Of a stretch of DNA of 64,000 nucleotides, positions 34,855 to 44,624 are shown one piece after another. A program made the translations under genes and the position numbers. How positions within the stretch are numbered: the stretch's first letter is position 1; every line of letters starts with the position of its first letter. A model generated the notes under the pieces. That model was not told the DNA's origin, made no database searches, and saw nothing but the letters and a program-made list of their open reading frames with translations. Origin of the DNA: Streptomyces sp. A2-16 (GTDB lineage: Bacteria > Actinomycetota > Actinomycetes > Streptomycetales > Streptomycetaceae); the NCBI RefSeq assembly GCF_018128905.1, contig NZ_CP063808.1, positions 1,302,001 to 1,366,000 on the forward strand, given 5' to 3'.

Positions 34855-35598
34855 ATGCAGATCTTCGGCTTGGACATCGGCGGATCCGGGATCAAGGGCG
34901 CCCCTGTGGACCTGGACAAGGGCGACCTGACGCAGGAGCGTCACAAAGTGCTCACCCCGCAGCCGGCGACGCCCGACGGCGTCGCCGACGGGGTGAAGCA
35001 GGTCGTGGACCACTTCGGCTGGACCGGCCCGGTCGGGCTCACCTTCCCGGGCGTGGTCACCGACGGATCGCACATCCGCACCGCGGCCAATGTCGACAAG
35101 AGCTGGATCGACACCGACGCGCGCGCGTTGTTCGGCGAGCGGCTCGGCGGCCTGCCGGTGACCGTGGTCAACGACGCGGACGCGGCGGGTGTCGCCGAGG
35201 TGAGCTTCGGTGCGGGCAAGGACCGCAAGGGCACCGTCATCCTGCTCACCTTCGGCACCGGCATCGGCAGCGCGGTCTTCGTCGACGGCGTCCTCGTCCC
35301 CAACACCGAGCTCGGCCACCTGGAGCTGCATGGCCACGACGCCGAGAAGAAGGCGTCCAGCAAGGCCAGGGAGGACGAGGAGCTCACCTGGGAGCACTGG
35401 GCGCGCCGGGTCCAGAAGTACCTCGCCCATGTCGAGATGCTCTTCTCGCCCGAGCTGTTCATCATCGGCGGCGGCGTCAGCCGCAAGGCCCAGAAGTTCC
35501 TGCCCCACATCGAGGGCATCCAGGCGGAGATCGTCCCGGCGCAGCTGCAGAACAACGCGGGGATCGTGGGCGCGGCGATGCGGGCGGCGCAGGAGTAG
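34855..35598 (+). CDS. ppgK: Polyphosphate glucokinase
   Basis: 247 residues. N-terminal phosphate 1 motif [16 protein letters not shown], then [44 protein letters not shown] (catalytic Asp), [35 protein letters not shown], and a polyP-binding Lys/Arg stretch. It phosphorylates glucose with polyphosphate or ATP, common in actinobacteria. TAACGT precedes the ATG by six nt, another leaderless candidate. It lies 29 nt after ispH. Confidence 0.95.
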   Translation: MQIFGLDIGGSGIKGAPVDLDKGDLTQERHKVLTPQPATPDGVADGVKQVVDHFGWTGPVGLTFPGVVTDGSHIRTAANVDKSWIDTDARALFGERLGGLPVTVVNDADAAGVAEVSFGAGKDRKGTVILLTFGTGIGSAVFVDGVLVPNTELGHLELHGHDAEKKASSKAREDEELTWEHWARRVQKYLAHVEMLFSPELFIIGGGVSRKAQKFLPHIEGIQAEIVPAQLQNNAGIVGAAMRAAQE

Positions 35599-35619
35599 GA
35601 GGCCCGGGCCATGGGCCTC
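35599..35619. terminator. Hairpin after ppgK
   Basis: GAGGCCC (35599-35605) pairs with GGGCCTC (35613-35619), loop GGGCCAT, directly after the stop codon and before the convergent DUF6542-type gene. No T-run. Confidence 0.5.
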
Positions 35620-35663
35620 GCGCCCCACGGCCCCTCCGCCTGGCCGTGTGGTGCCGGCCCATG

Positions 35664-36182
35664 TCAGCGTGAGCGGCGCCGTACCAGGCGGATCCGGCGG
35701 ACCAGTGCGATGAGGCCGGCGGCCAGGGTGCCGGCGTAGAGCCAGCCGGCCTGCGTGGCCAGCGCGGTGAACAGGCCCATCAGGCGGCCCGAGGTGCCCC
35801 CGCTGCTGTCGGCGACGGGCACGAGTCCGACGGCGAAGGCGATCGGGACGATGATCGGGGCGGTCAGCAGATCGCCCCGGCGCATCCAGACCGCGGTCAA
35901 CACGCTGACCGGCACGAACAGCACGCCGTACGCCGTCAGCCACGGGCCGAACAGCAGGGAGACGAGACAGCCGAGCACGAACATCAGCGCGGTGCAGAAC
36001 AGACCGCCGCCGAGCCCGGTGAGCCGGGGGTTGGGCAGCCGTCGCAGCGTCCGGACCACGGGCGGTGGCGGACGGCGGGCCACCGGCGGTCGGCGCTCGC
36101 CGCGGGCCTGCGCGGGCAGTGGCGCTGCCGGTGCCGGTCGTCGCGTTCCGTTGTGCGGGGGGCGGGTCCTGTGTTGCTCCAC
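35664..36182 (-). CDS. Small membrane protein (DUF6542-like)
   Basis: 172 residues. A Pro/Arg-rich cytoplasmic N-terminus of about 50 residues precedes LTGLGGGLFCTALMFVLGCLVSLLFG, LTAYGVLFVPVSVLTAVWM, LLTAPIIVPIAFAVGLVPV and ATQAGWLYAGTLAAGLIALV, four transmembrane segments, ending in RRIRLVRRRSR. This layout matches the actinobacterial DUF6542 family as I remember it. Function unknown. It lies between ppgK (convergent) and ychF (divergent), as in other Streptomyces. Confidence 0.75.
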   Translation of the reverse strand: MEQHRTRPPHNGTRRPAPAAPLPAQARGERRPPVARRPPPPVVRTLRRLPNPRLTGLGGGLFCTALMFVLGCLVSLLFGPWLTAYGVLFVPVSVLTAVWMRRGDLLTAPIIVPIAFAVGLVPVADSSGGTSGRLMGLFTALATQAGWLYAGTLAAGLIALVRRIRLVRRRSR

Positions 36183-36359
36183 TGGACCAACTTAGGTCTG
36201 TTTATGTGCGGAATCGGCTCTCGGACACGCCGTGGGAAAGACCTTGGCCATGCGTTCGAGAGGGCCGCCGAAGCGGGGTACGGCACGCCGTAGACTGGTG
36301 GATCGGCCCCCTGGCCGCCAGTCTCCTCACGTCTCCTCTCACGTACGGGAAGTCGCAAC

Positions 36360-37448
<1,089 letters not shown>

Positions 37449-37467
37449 GCCGCACGGATGCAGCCCC

Positions 37468-38373
37468 TCAGCCCCCCACCGCCCGACACGCCCGCGCGTA
37501 GCCCCGCACCAGCGGCCGCCCCGCGTCCTCCTTGCGCCAGGCCAGCACGTATCTGCTCGGGCCTATTCCGCGCACCGGGCGGGTGACCACGCCGCCCAGG
37601 GTGATCAGCGGGGCGTTGCCGGCGGCCACGAGGCAGATGCCCAGGCCGGCGACGAGGGCTTCGTAGGTCTCCTCCGTGCCGGCGATCTCCGCGCCGATGC
37701 GGGGCGGGCGGCCGGACCGTTCGTCGAGGGCGAGCCAGAAGTCGCGCAGGGGGCCCGCGCTCGGTGGCAGGGCGAGGAACGGCTCGTCCTCCAGGTCGGC
37801 GAAGTCCACCTCCTCACGGGTGGCGAGGGGGTGGCTGTCGGGGAGGGCGACCAGGCGGGGTTCCTCGGCGACCGGGGTCCACCCGTAGCGCTCCTCGTCG
37901 GGCAGCGGCAGCCACACGAACGCGACCTCCGTCTCCCCGTCCGCCAGGCCCGCGGTGGGGTCCTGCCAGCCCACCTGCCGCAGTCGTACGACCGCCTCCG
38001 GATGTGCGGCCGTGAAGCGGGACCGGATCGCCGGCAGCAGGCCGCCGCGGCCGGGGCTGGTGCTCATGCCCACCACCAGCGTGCCGCGCCCCGCCGCCCT
38101 GGCCGTCGCCATCGCGGTGTCCGCCGCGGACCAGGCAGCCAGCACCTGCCGGGCGTGCGGCAGCAGGGCCTCACCCGCCTCCGTGAGCAGCACGCCCCGC
38201 CGGTCCCGCCGGAACAGCTCCACGCCCAACTGCCGTTCCAGCGCCCGGATCTGCTTGCTCAGCGCGGGCTGCGACACGTACAGCCGCTCGGCCGCGCGCG
38301 TGAAGTGCAGTTCCTCGGCCACCGCCAGGAAATAGCGCAGGTCCCGTACATGCACATCCGTCGTCATAGCCAT
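37468..38373 (-). CDS. LysR-family transcriptional regulator
   Basis: 301 residues from ATG 38373 (38367 is an alternative two codons later). N-terminal winged helix LRYFLAVAEELHFTRAAERLYVSQPALSKQIRALERQLGVELFRRDRRGVLLTEAGEALL, then a substrate-binding domain (GTLVVGMSTSPGRGGLLPAIRSRFTAAHPEAVVRLRQVGW, ALPDSHPLA). Divergently placed 90 bp from an SDR gene, the usual LysR-target arrangement; the intergenic region contains TTATCACTGTGG and other AT-rich motifs that may hold the T-N11-A site. The inducer is unknown. Confidence 0.93.
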   Translation of the reverse strand: MAMTTDVHVRDLRYFLAVAEELHFTRAAERLYVSQPALSKQIRALERQLGVELFRRDRRGVLLTEAGEALLPHARQVLAAWSAADTAMATARAAGRGTLVVGMSTSPGRGGLLPAIRSRFTAAHPEAVVRLRQVGWQDPTAGLADGETEVAFVWLPLPDEERYGWTPVAEEPRLVALPDSHPLATREEVDFADLEDEPFLALPPSAGPLRDFWLALDERSGRPPRIGAEIAGTEETYEALVAGLGICLVAAGNAPLITLGGVVTRPVRGIGPSRYVLAWRKEDAGRPLVRGYARACRAVGG

Positions 38374-38463
38374 CGGTTATCACTGTGGGTCTTGGACCGG
38401 CAACCGACTTCCGCAGCAGGCTGATGCGTGGAACCACCGGGAAGACCCGAGAGGCGAGGTGTC

Positions 38464-39294
38464 ATGAACAAGGTGTGGCTGATCACGGGAGCGAGCAGCG
38501 GGTTCGGGCGGGCCATCACCGAGGCCGCGCTGGCCGACGGCGATGTCGTGGTCGGTGCCGCCCGCAGGCCCGAGGCGCTGGACGACCTGGTGGCCGCTCA
38601 CCCCGACCAGCTGGAGGCGCTGCGTCTGGACGTGACCGACTCGGCCGCCGCACAGGCCGCGGTGGGCGACGTGCTGGCCCGCCACGGACGGATCGACGTA
38701 CTGGTCAACAACGCGGGCCGAACCCATGTCGGCGCCTTCGAGGAGACCACCGACGAGGAACTGCGCGAACTGTTCGACCTGCACGTCCTGGGTCCCGCGG
38801 CCCTCACCAGGGCCGTGCTGCCCTCCATGCGCGAGCGGCGGTCGGGGGCGATCGTGCAGATGAGCAGCATGGGCGGGCAGCTGTCCTTCGCGGGATTCTC
38901 GGCGTACAGCGGGACGAAGTTCGCGCTGGAGGGCATGTCCGAGGGGCTCGCCGACGAGGTGCGGGAGTTCGGTGTCAAGGTGCTGATCGTGGAGCCGGGA
39001 GCCTTCCGCACCTCGCTGTTCGAGACGGGCCGGGCGGGGGTCAGCGCCGACAGCGGGGTCTACGCCAAGGTGAGCGAGACCCGCGGGTTCGTCTCCGGCG
39101 GCGACGGCAGCCAGGCCGGCGATCCGGCGAAGGCGGCCGCGCTGATCCGGGCCGCGCTCGACGCCGAACGGACCCCGCTGCGGCTGCCCCTCGGCGAGGA
39201 CGCGGTGACCGCGGTGCTCGACCATCTCGACGGCGTGCGCGCCGACGTCGCCGCCTGGGAGAAGAGCACTCGGGCCACCGCCTTCGACGACTGA
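38464..39294 (+). CDS. Short-chain dehydrogenase/reductase
   Basis: 276 residues from ATG 38464 (GAGGCGAGG before it). Rossmann start VWLITGASSGFGRAIT (TGxxxGxG), NNAGRTHVGAFEE (NNAG), SSMGGQLSFAGFSAYSGTKFALEGMSEGLADEV with Ser/Tyr/Lys catalytic residues (Y-x3-K in YSGTKF) and IVEPGAFRTSLFE. This is the classical SDR of the NADP-dependent short-chain group with a longer C-terminus; the substrate is unknown. Probably controlled by the divergent LysR. Confidence 0.92.
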   Translation: MNKVWLITGASSGFGRAITEAALADGDVVVGAARRPEALDDLVAAHPDQLEALRLDVTDSAAAQAAVGDVLARHGRIDVLVNNAGRTHVGAFEETTDEELRELFDLHVLGPAALTRAVLPSMRERRSGAIVQMSSMGGQLSFAGFSAYSGTKFALEGMSEGLADEVREFGVKVLIVEPGAFRTSLFETGRAGVSADSGVYAKVSETRGFVSGGDGSQAGDPAKAAALIRAALDAERTPLRLPLGEDAVTAVLDHLDGVRADVAAWEKSTRATAFDD

Positions 39295-39310
39295 TGACGG
39301 ACAAGCGGCG

Positions 39311-39388
39311 CTGACGACCGGCGCTGACGGCCCGTGCTGACGGCCCGTGCTGACGGCCGGTGCTGACGACCGGTGCTGACGGCCGGTC
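39311..39388. repeat. 13-bp tandem repeat, six copies
   Basis: CTGACG starts at 39311, 39324, 39337, 39350, 39363 and 39376, an exact 13-base period; units read CTGACGRCCSGYG. The last copy carries the TGA stop codon of the serpin gene (39387-39389) and the first lies 17 bases after the SDR stop. Because 13 is not a multiple of three, copy-number change would not preserve any frame. Confidence 0.9.
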
Positions 39389-40574
39389 AGCCGAACGCCG
39401 CCGGTTCCTTCACCCACCCCGCCGTCAGCGCCAGCCGTGTCTCGCGGTGCACGGCGAGGAAGCCGAAGGGGCGGTCGAAGGCGGCCGTGACCACGGTCGA
39501 GGTGTACCCGAGCGGGGCCCCGCCAGGCGCCGCGCCCGGCGCCGCCGCGACCGCCGTCACCGCGGCCGCCTCGAAGCCGAGTGCGTCGAAGCGGGCCAGG
39601 ACGGACTGCCGGGCGGAGCCGACGGTCAGCGGCGAGACGCTGATGCCGGGGAAGTGCCCCTGCCGCGCGTCCCGTGCCGCGGTGAGCCCGAACAGCCCGT
39701 GCAGCTCCAGCAGATCGTGGTGCGCCCGCACCTCGAACGCCGCCGTCGTCACCTCCAGCGTCGGCTGCCGAGGGGTGGCACAGGGCCGCTCCTCGACCCG
39801 CAGCCCCGGCCCCGCGGGCCCGTACGGAAGCAACGACCCCCGTACGACCGGACAGGTGTCGTCGAGCGCGGCCGTTCCCGCCGCCATCACCTGACCCGGC
39901 GTCATGTGCTCGTCCCCGAGCAGCAGATGGACGTCGATGCCGTGGTCGCCGAGCACCCGCACCTCGGTGACCCGGCCCTCGGGCGCGGCCGCCACCCCGA
40001 CCCGGTCCAGCCGCACGCTGAGCCGGTGCAGCCCGCGCAGGGTGCGGCCCTGCCAGGGGCCCGCGGACGGCCGTACCGGACGCACCTCGAAGGGCCGCAG
40101 CCACGTGGTCCGCAGGGCCAGCGCGCTCGCCAGCACCAGCTCGGTGTCGTCCCGCGCCTCCACCGGCATCCGCGCGATCAGCCCGCCGGTCCGTTTCGCG
40201 GCCCAGGCGTCCATCTCCCGCTGGTCGAGGGCGGGATCGCCGGTGAGGACCCCGAGCGCGTCGACGGGCAGCCCGGTCTCCCACTCCTCGCGCAGCTCCA
40301 GCGTCCGCCTGGTCCACAGTCCGAGGGCACAGTCCAGCGCCCGCTCGTCGGCCAGTCCCGCGAGCAACTCCCTTGCCGCCGCGGCCGCTTGCTCCGCGGG
40401 CACCCCGAGGGCCCGCGCCAGCTCGGCCCGCGCCGCCCCCTGCGCCCCGTCGGCCAGGAAGGCCAGCAGCGGCCACACCCCGGCGGCCGAGAACACGGTC
40501 CCCCCGGAGGACACCCCCGCCCACCGCGCCGTGAGCCCGTTCACCACCTGGGCCGTCGCACCCGTGATCGGCAT
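39387..40574 (-). CDS. Serpin-family serine protease inhibitor
   Basis: 395 residues from ATG 40574 (GGGGTGGA upstream; about 67 additional upstream codons are open but unlike serpins). Serpin marks: NTVFSAAGVWPLLAFLADGAQGAARAELARALG-like N-terminus, LALRTTWLRPFEVRPV, and a C-terminal breach/shutter region with AARFD-type reactive centre loop (GFEAAAVTAVAAAPGAAPGG...) and DRPFGFLAVHRETRLALTAGWV. No signal peptide, so it should act in the cytoplasm on an intracellular protease or as a leftover. The hinge is Ala-rich as in inhibitory serpins. Streptomyces serpins are rare but known. Confidence 0.85.
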   Translation of the reverse strand: MPITGATAQVVNGLTARWAGVSSGGTVFSAAGVWPLLAFLADGAQGAARAELARALGVPAEQAAAAARELLAGLADERALDCALGLWTRRTLELREEWETGLPVDALGVLTGDPALDQREMDAWAAKRTGGLIARMPVEARDDTELVLASALALRTTWLRPFEVRPVRPSAGPWQGRTLRGLHRLSVRLDRVGVAAAPEGRVTEVRVLGDHGIDVHLLLGDEHMTPGQVMAAGTAALDDTCPVVRGSLLPYGPAGPGLRVEERPCATPRQPTLEVTTAAFEVRAHHDLLELHGLFGLTAARDARQGHFPGISVSPLTVGSARQSVLARFDALGFEAAAVTAVAAAPGAAPGGAPLGYTSTVVTAAFDRPFGFLAVHRETRLALTAGWVKEPAAFG

Positions 40575-40657
40575 TCCACCCCGCCCGCCCCGCGCATACC
40601 ATGCGCCCTGTCGTACGTCAGTTCCCCGCCACTGCCTGAACCAGGAGCACGGTACCC

Positions 40658-41956
40658 GTGTCCATACCCCCGCCCCCTGGGCCCCACCAGCCCGCCCCCG
40701 CCCAGGGGCCGTCCCCGGCCCCGGACCCGTACGCTCCGCCGCCGCAGGGACAGTCGCCGTACGGGCCGCCGGCACCGGGACCGCAGCCCTACGGACAGCC
40801 TCAGGGACCGCAGTCGTACGGGCAGCCGTACGGGCAGCCGTACGGGCAACCCTATGGCCCGCCGTACCAGACCTGGGGGCAGGGCTACAGCCCTTACGCC
40901 CGGCCCTCCTCCGTCAACGGCCTCGCCATCGCCTCCCTGGTGCTCGGCGTCCTGTGCTGCTTCCCGGGCGTGGGACTGCTGCTCGGCGTGATCGCGCTGG
41001 TGCAGATCAGGAAGAAGGGCCAGTCCGGCAAGGCGCTCGCGATCACCGGGTCGATCCTGTCGTCGCTGGGGCTCGCCCTGTGGGTGCTGGTGCTCGCCAC
41101 CGGCGGGCTCTCCGACGCGTGGGAGGGGTTCAAGAAGGGCGCGACCGAGGGCACGGCCTTCTCGGTGGTCAAGGGCCAGTGCTTCGTCGCGCCGGGGGAG
41201 TCCCTCGAAGGGCTGACCTACGACGTCAAGGAGGTGCCCTGCGCGGGTGAGCACGAGGGCGAGGTGTTCGGCGCGTTCAGGATGACCGGCTCCACGTTCC
41301 CCGGGGACAGCGCGGTCTCCGACGCCGCCGACGCGAAGTGCTACCCGCTGCGGGACGCCTACGTCATGGACACCTGGGCGCTGCCCGAGGACGTGGACGT
41401 GTACTACTTCGGTCCGACCCGGCAGAGCTGGCGCCTCGGCGACCGCGAGGTCACCTGCATCTTCGGCAACACCGACGAGAAGGCCACCCTGACCGGCTCG
41501 CTGCGCGCCGACGAGAGCACCCTCGACGCGGACCAGGTCACCCTTCTGAAGTCGCTCAACGCCATGGACACCGTGCTGTGGGAGGAGCCCGAGGAGTACC
41601 CCGAGGACGACCTGCCCGGTTACCAGGACTGGTCGCGGGACGTCCACGGCACCCTCGACCGGCAGATCGGGGCGCTGCGCGCGCACTCCTGGCCGGCCAA
41701 GGCCGACAAGCCGGTCGCGGCCCTGGTCAAGGACCTGGAGAAGGCGCGCGCCGAGTGGGCGAAGGCGGTCACCGCGGCCGAGAACGACGACATCGACACC
41801 TTCTACACCCACTACGACAAGGGCTACGCCTACGTCGACGGCTCCAGCACGGTCACCGCACGCAAGGCTCTGGGGCTGGCCACCAAGCGGCCGACGTACG
41901 ACGAGGACTACGGCGACGGGGGCGGTGACTCGACTGGAGGCGAACTCGATGTGTGA
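40658..41956 (+). CDS. DUF4190 / septum-formation-domain membrane protein
   Basis: 432 residues from GTG 40658. The first about 85 residues are Pro/Gln/Tyr-rich with four tandem GQPY units. Then comes a DUF4190 pair of transmembrane helices (NGLAIASLVLGVLCCFPGVGLLLGVIALVQI, ALAITGSILSSLGLALWVLVLATGG). The extracellular part (KGQCFVAPGES, VPCAGEHEGEVFGAFRM, AKCYPLRDAYVMD, REVTCIF) has paired Cys in the order of the septum-formation (PF13845-like) domain, followed by a helical C-terminal region rich in Lys/Asp. Possibly works at the division or wall-growth site. It reads away from the serpin. Confidence 0.8.
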   Translation: MSIPPPPGPHQPAPAQGPSPAPDPYAPPPQGQSPYGPPAPGPQPYGQPQGPQSYGQPYGQPYGQPYGPPYQTWGQGYSPYARPSSVNGLAIASLVLGVLCCFPGVGLLLGVIALVQIRKKGQSGKALAITGSILSSLGLALWVLVLATGGLSDAWEGFKKGATEGTAFSVVKGQCFVAPGESLEGLTYDVKEVPCAGEHEGEVFGAFRMTGSTFPGDSAVSDAADAKCYPLRDAYVMDTWALPEDVDVYYFGPTRQSWRLGDREVTCIFGNTDEKATLTGSLRADESTLDADQVTLLKSLNAMDTVLWEEPEEYPEDDLPGYQDWSRDVHGTLDRQIGALRAHSWPAKADKPVAALVKDLEKARAEWAKAVTAAENDDIDTFYTHYDKGYAYVDGSSTVTARKALGLATKRPTYDEDYGDGGGDSTGGELDV

Positions 41957-42103
41957 TCGCGGCCATAGCGGGGAGAAAGTGCCTGCGTAAAGACCGCCAC
42001 CGGAACATGTCATCACATCGAGTGATTCTCTGGCCTTTGCTTGCATGGCCCAACCCACGGTTGCCAGGCTGTTGCTGTCTGTACAACCTGATGGGAGCGG
42101 CCA

Positions 42104-42856
42104 GTGACATTCGGTGAGCAGCCGGCGTACCTGCGCGTCGCGGGTGATCTCCGCAAGAAGATCGTCGACGGTTCGCTGCCACCGCACACCCGCCTGCCGT
42201 CCCAGGCCAGAATCCGCGAGGAGTACGGCGTCTCGGACACCGTCGCGCTGGAGGCCCGCAAGGTGCTGATGGCCGAGGGTCTGGTCGAGGGCCGCTCCGG
42301 CTCCGGGACGTACGTCCGCGAGCGTCCCGTGCCCCGCCGTATCGCCCGCTCCGGCTACCGCCCGGCCTCCGGTGCCACGCCCTACCGGCAGGAGCAGGCC
42401 GACGGGGAGGGGCGCGGCACCTGGGAGTCCAGCAGCAGGCAGACCGAGGCCTCCGTCGCCATCGCGGAGCGGCTCGCCATCCGGCCGGGGGACCGGGTGA
42501 TGTGCACGAAGTACGTCTTCCGGGAGGCCGGTGAGCCCATCATGCTCTCCACCTCCTGGGAGCCCCTCGCGGTCACCGGGCGCACCCCCGTGATGCTCCC
42601 CGAGGAGGGCCCCCTCGGCGGCATGGGCGTGGTCGAGCGCATGGCCGCCATCGACGTCGTCGTGGACAACGTCACCGAGGAGGTGGGCGCCCGCCCCGGC
42701 CTCGCCGAGGAGCTCCTCGCCCTGGGCGGTGTCCCCGGGCATGTCGTCCTCGTGGTCCACCGCACCTACTACGCCTCGGGCCGCCCCGTGGAGACGGCAG
42801 ACGTGGTGATTCCGGCCGACCGCTACCAGGTCGCGTACCACCTTCCGGTGAAGTAG
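42104..42856 (+). CDS. GntR-family (HutC/UTRA) transcriptional regulator
   Basis: 250 residues from GTG 42104 (GGGAG upstream). Winged helix PAYLRVAGDLRKKIVDGSLPPHTRLPSQARIREEYGVSDTVALEARKVLMAEGLVEGRSGSGTYV; then UTRA ligand domain (ASVAIAERLAIRPGDRVMCTKYVFREAGEPIMLSTSWEPLAVTG, GHVVLVVHRTYYASGRPVETADVVIPADRYQVAYHL). Genes beside it do not identify the ligand. In Streptomyces, orphan GntR/HutC members include KorSA-like and DasR-like proteins; I cannot place this one. Confidence 0.92.
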   Translation: MTFGEQPAYLRVAGDLRKKIVDGSLPPHTRLPSQARIREEYGVSDTVALEARKVLMAEGLVEGRSGSGTYVRERPVPRRIARSGYRPASGATPYRQEQADGEGRGTWESSSRQTEASVAIAERLAIRPGDRVMCTKYVFREAGEPIMLSTSWEPLAVTGRTPVMLPEEGPLGGMGVVERMAAIDVVVDNVTEEVGARPGLAEELLALGGVPGHVVLVVHRTYYASGRPVETADVVIPADRYQVAYHLPVK

Positions 42857-43170
42857 CGCGCGCCCCGGGGAAGTTGCCCCGGGCGAGCGCTCAACCGGCC
42901 CTCAGGCGAACGCCGTTCGAATTCGGCCGTTCTCGCAGGTCGACACTGCTGTTTCCGGGGCGCTCCCGGTCGGAGGCATGGCCGCCCACCGGGGGCGCGT
43001 CGACAATCGCGCGCCCCCTGTCGGAGGAGTCCGTCCTGGCTGGTTGCGTACCTCTTTGTGAAAACGCGTGTTCGCTGCGTAAAGGTTGGGCGTAGGCTCG
43101 GGCATATGCGGATTGCGGTTTCCTTATCGGGTGGGGCTCGACGCAGGTCGGGAAGGGGCGGTGGGGCGCG
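42857..43170 (+). other. Spacer with promoter of the SPOR-like gene
   Basis: 314 bases without a gene. TTCGCT (43071-43076) and TAGGCT (43093-43098), 16 nt apart, form a plausible promoter with an expected start near 43105. Nothing else stands out. Confidence 0.5.
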
Positions 43171-43362
43171 GTGAACGACGGCACGATCACTCTTCCCTGG
43201 CTCGTCATACGACAGGACGACAACGGCAATCGCTACCGCGTGGGCAGGTACGCGACCAGGGCGGAGGCCCAGAAGATCGCCGACAGCCTCGATGCCCGCG
43301 GCCACAAACAGCTCTACTGGGTCGAGCGCATCGGCCCCAACGGCGCGAGTTCCGCCGACTGA
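43171..43362 (+). CDS. Small SPOR-domain-like protein
   Basis: 63 residues from GTG 43171 (GGTGGGGCGCG before it). It reads as one compact SPOR-like unit: PWLVIRQDDNGNRYRVGRYATRAEAQKIADSLDARG HKQLYWVERI, i.e. V/I-x-V-G-x-Y-x-T-x-A-E-A-x-x-I-A. SPOR domains bind denuded glycans at septa, but a 63-residue cytoplasmic version without signal may instead be an enzyme-inhibitor or adaptor. Such short copies are conserved in Streptomyces. Function unknown. Confidence 0.75.
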   Translation: MNDGTITLPWLVIRQDDNGNRYRVGRYATRAEAQKIADSLDARGHKQLYWVERIGPNGASSAD

Positions 43363-43387
43363 CGGAGCCTCCCGTAGGCTCCGCCGC

Positions 43388-43852
43388 ATGACGGAACGGA
43401 TCGTGGTGGTGGCGGCCGCCCTCTATGACGGCGACCGCCTCCTCGCAGCCCGCCGCAGCGCGCCTCCTGCGCTGGCCGGCCGTTGGGAGCTGCCCGGGGG
43501 CAAGGTGGAGGACGGCGAGAGCCCGCAGGAGGCCCTGTCCCGGGAATTGCGTGAGGAACTGGGCGTGGAGGCCGAGGTGCTGGAGCGGGTCCCCGGTGAG
43601 TGGCCCCTGAAGCCCCCTTACGTCCTCCAGGCCTGGACGGCCCGCCTCCTCCCGGACTCCCCGGACCCCAAACCCCTTCAGGACCACGACGAACTGCGCT
43701 GGCTGACCCCCGAGCGGATCGGGGAGGTGGACTGGCTCGACCAGGACGTGGAGGCCATCGGCGCGCTGAGGGCCTTCACGGGTGCGGGAGACCGCCCGGC
43801 CGGCCCCCATGAACCCGCACCCGCACGACGGCGAGTGCCCCCGAGCTCCTAG
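43388..43852 (+). CDS. NUDIX hydrolase (MutT-like)
   Basis: 154 residues from ATG 43388. RIVVVAAALYDGDRLLAARRSAPPALAGRWELPGGKVEDGE leads into the Nudix box (GX5EX7REX2EEXG) at about residues 37-59. MutT-type proteins hydrolyse 8-oxo-dGTP, but many relatives act on other nucleoside diphosphates; the ALAGRWELPGGKVE string favours MutT. TAGGCT precedes the ATG by seven nt with no Shine-Dalgarno, so the mRNA is probably leaderless. It starts 25 nt after the SPOR gene. Confidence 0.9.
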   Translation: MTERIVVVAAALYDGDRLLAARRSAPPALAGRWELPGGKVEDGESPQEALSRELREELGVEAEVLERVPGEWPLKPPYVLQAWTARLLPDSPDPKPLQDHDELRWLTPERIGEVDWLDQDVEAIGALRAFTGAGDRPAGPHEPAPARRRVPPSS

Positions 43853-43947
43853 GCGCCCCTGTTACACCATTCGGCGCGGTACTGCACCCTCAATATCGGG
43901 TATGTGCCCCTTAACCCCACGAAAGCGGACATGGGCTGGCCCGGGAT

Positions 43948-44352
43948 GTGATCGGCGTGATCGACACCGAAGGCGACTGTGCCAAGTGGACGTTCCCGGC
44001 GGACCCGGGCGCCGTTCGCGCTGCCCGCGCGGCTGTCAGGGACCGGCTGGCCGCCTGGAACCTCGACGGCCTCGCCGACGTCGCCGCCCTGCTGGTCAGT
44101 GAACTGGTGACCAACTCCCTGCGGCACGCCACCGGCCCCATCGGCGTCCGTCTGGTCCGTCCCGGGACCGACGGCATCCTCCGGGTGGAGGTCTCCGACC
44201 CCCTGCCCGACCCGCCCCGCGAACGCGTCGCCGACCTGGACGACGAGAGCGGCCGCGGCCTGCAACTGGTCGCCAATGCTGCCGACCGTTGGGGTACCCG
44301 GCCCGGAGCCACGGGCAAGACGGTCTGGTTCGAACTCTCGATACCGGTATGA
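43948..44352 (+). CDS. Stand-alone anti-sigma-type HATPase (RsbW-like kinase)
   Basis: 134 residues from GTG 43948 (a second GTG at 43957 is possible). The whole protein is one HATPase_c_2 domain: KWTFPADPGAVRAARAAVRDRL, LLVSELVTNSLRHAT (N-box), RVEVSDPLPDPP, GRGLQLVANAADRWGTRPGATGKTVWFEL. Such kinases phosphorylate anti-anti-sigma factors or bind sigma factors. It lies 272 bp before a multi-domain phosphatase that ends in a closely related HATPase module, suggesting a functional pair or a local duplication. Confidence 0.88.
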   Translation: MIGVIDTEGDCAKWTFPADPGAVRAARAAVRDRLAAWNLDGLADVAALLVSELVTNSLRHATGPIGVRLVRPGTDGILRVEVSDPLPDPPRERVADLDDESGRGLQLVANAADRWGTRPGATGKTVWFELSIPV

Positions 44353-44624
44353 AAGGGGCCTGATCGCGGTGAAGAACGCCTGTACGACACCCCAACCCCT
44401 GTCCACCGAGTGGTTCAGGCCGGTGGCGGTTGTCGGCAGACGTGATTCGACGACGTGTCCGCTGGTTAGAAGACTGGAAGTGTTGTCGCAGCCCGGACCG
44501 AAAACCGTCGGGATCGTGCTGTGATCGTGAACACCGTGTTGTGCGGCGCCGTAGTGCTGGATACTGCGGGCAGCCGCCCCCGGTGACCGGTACCGGACGC
44601 GGTGAGCTGGAGGGGACGGTTCGC

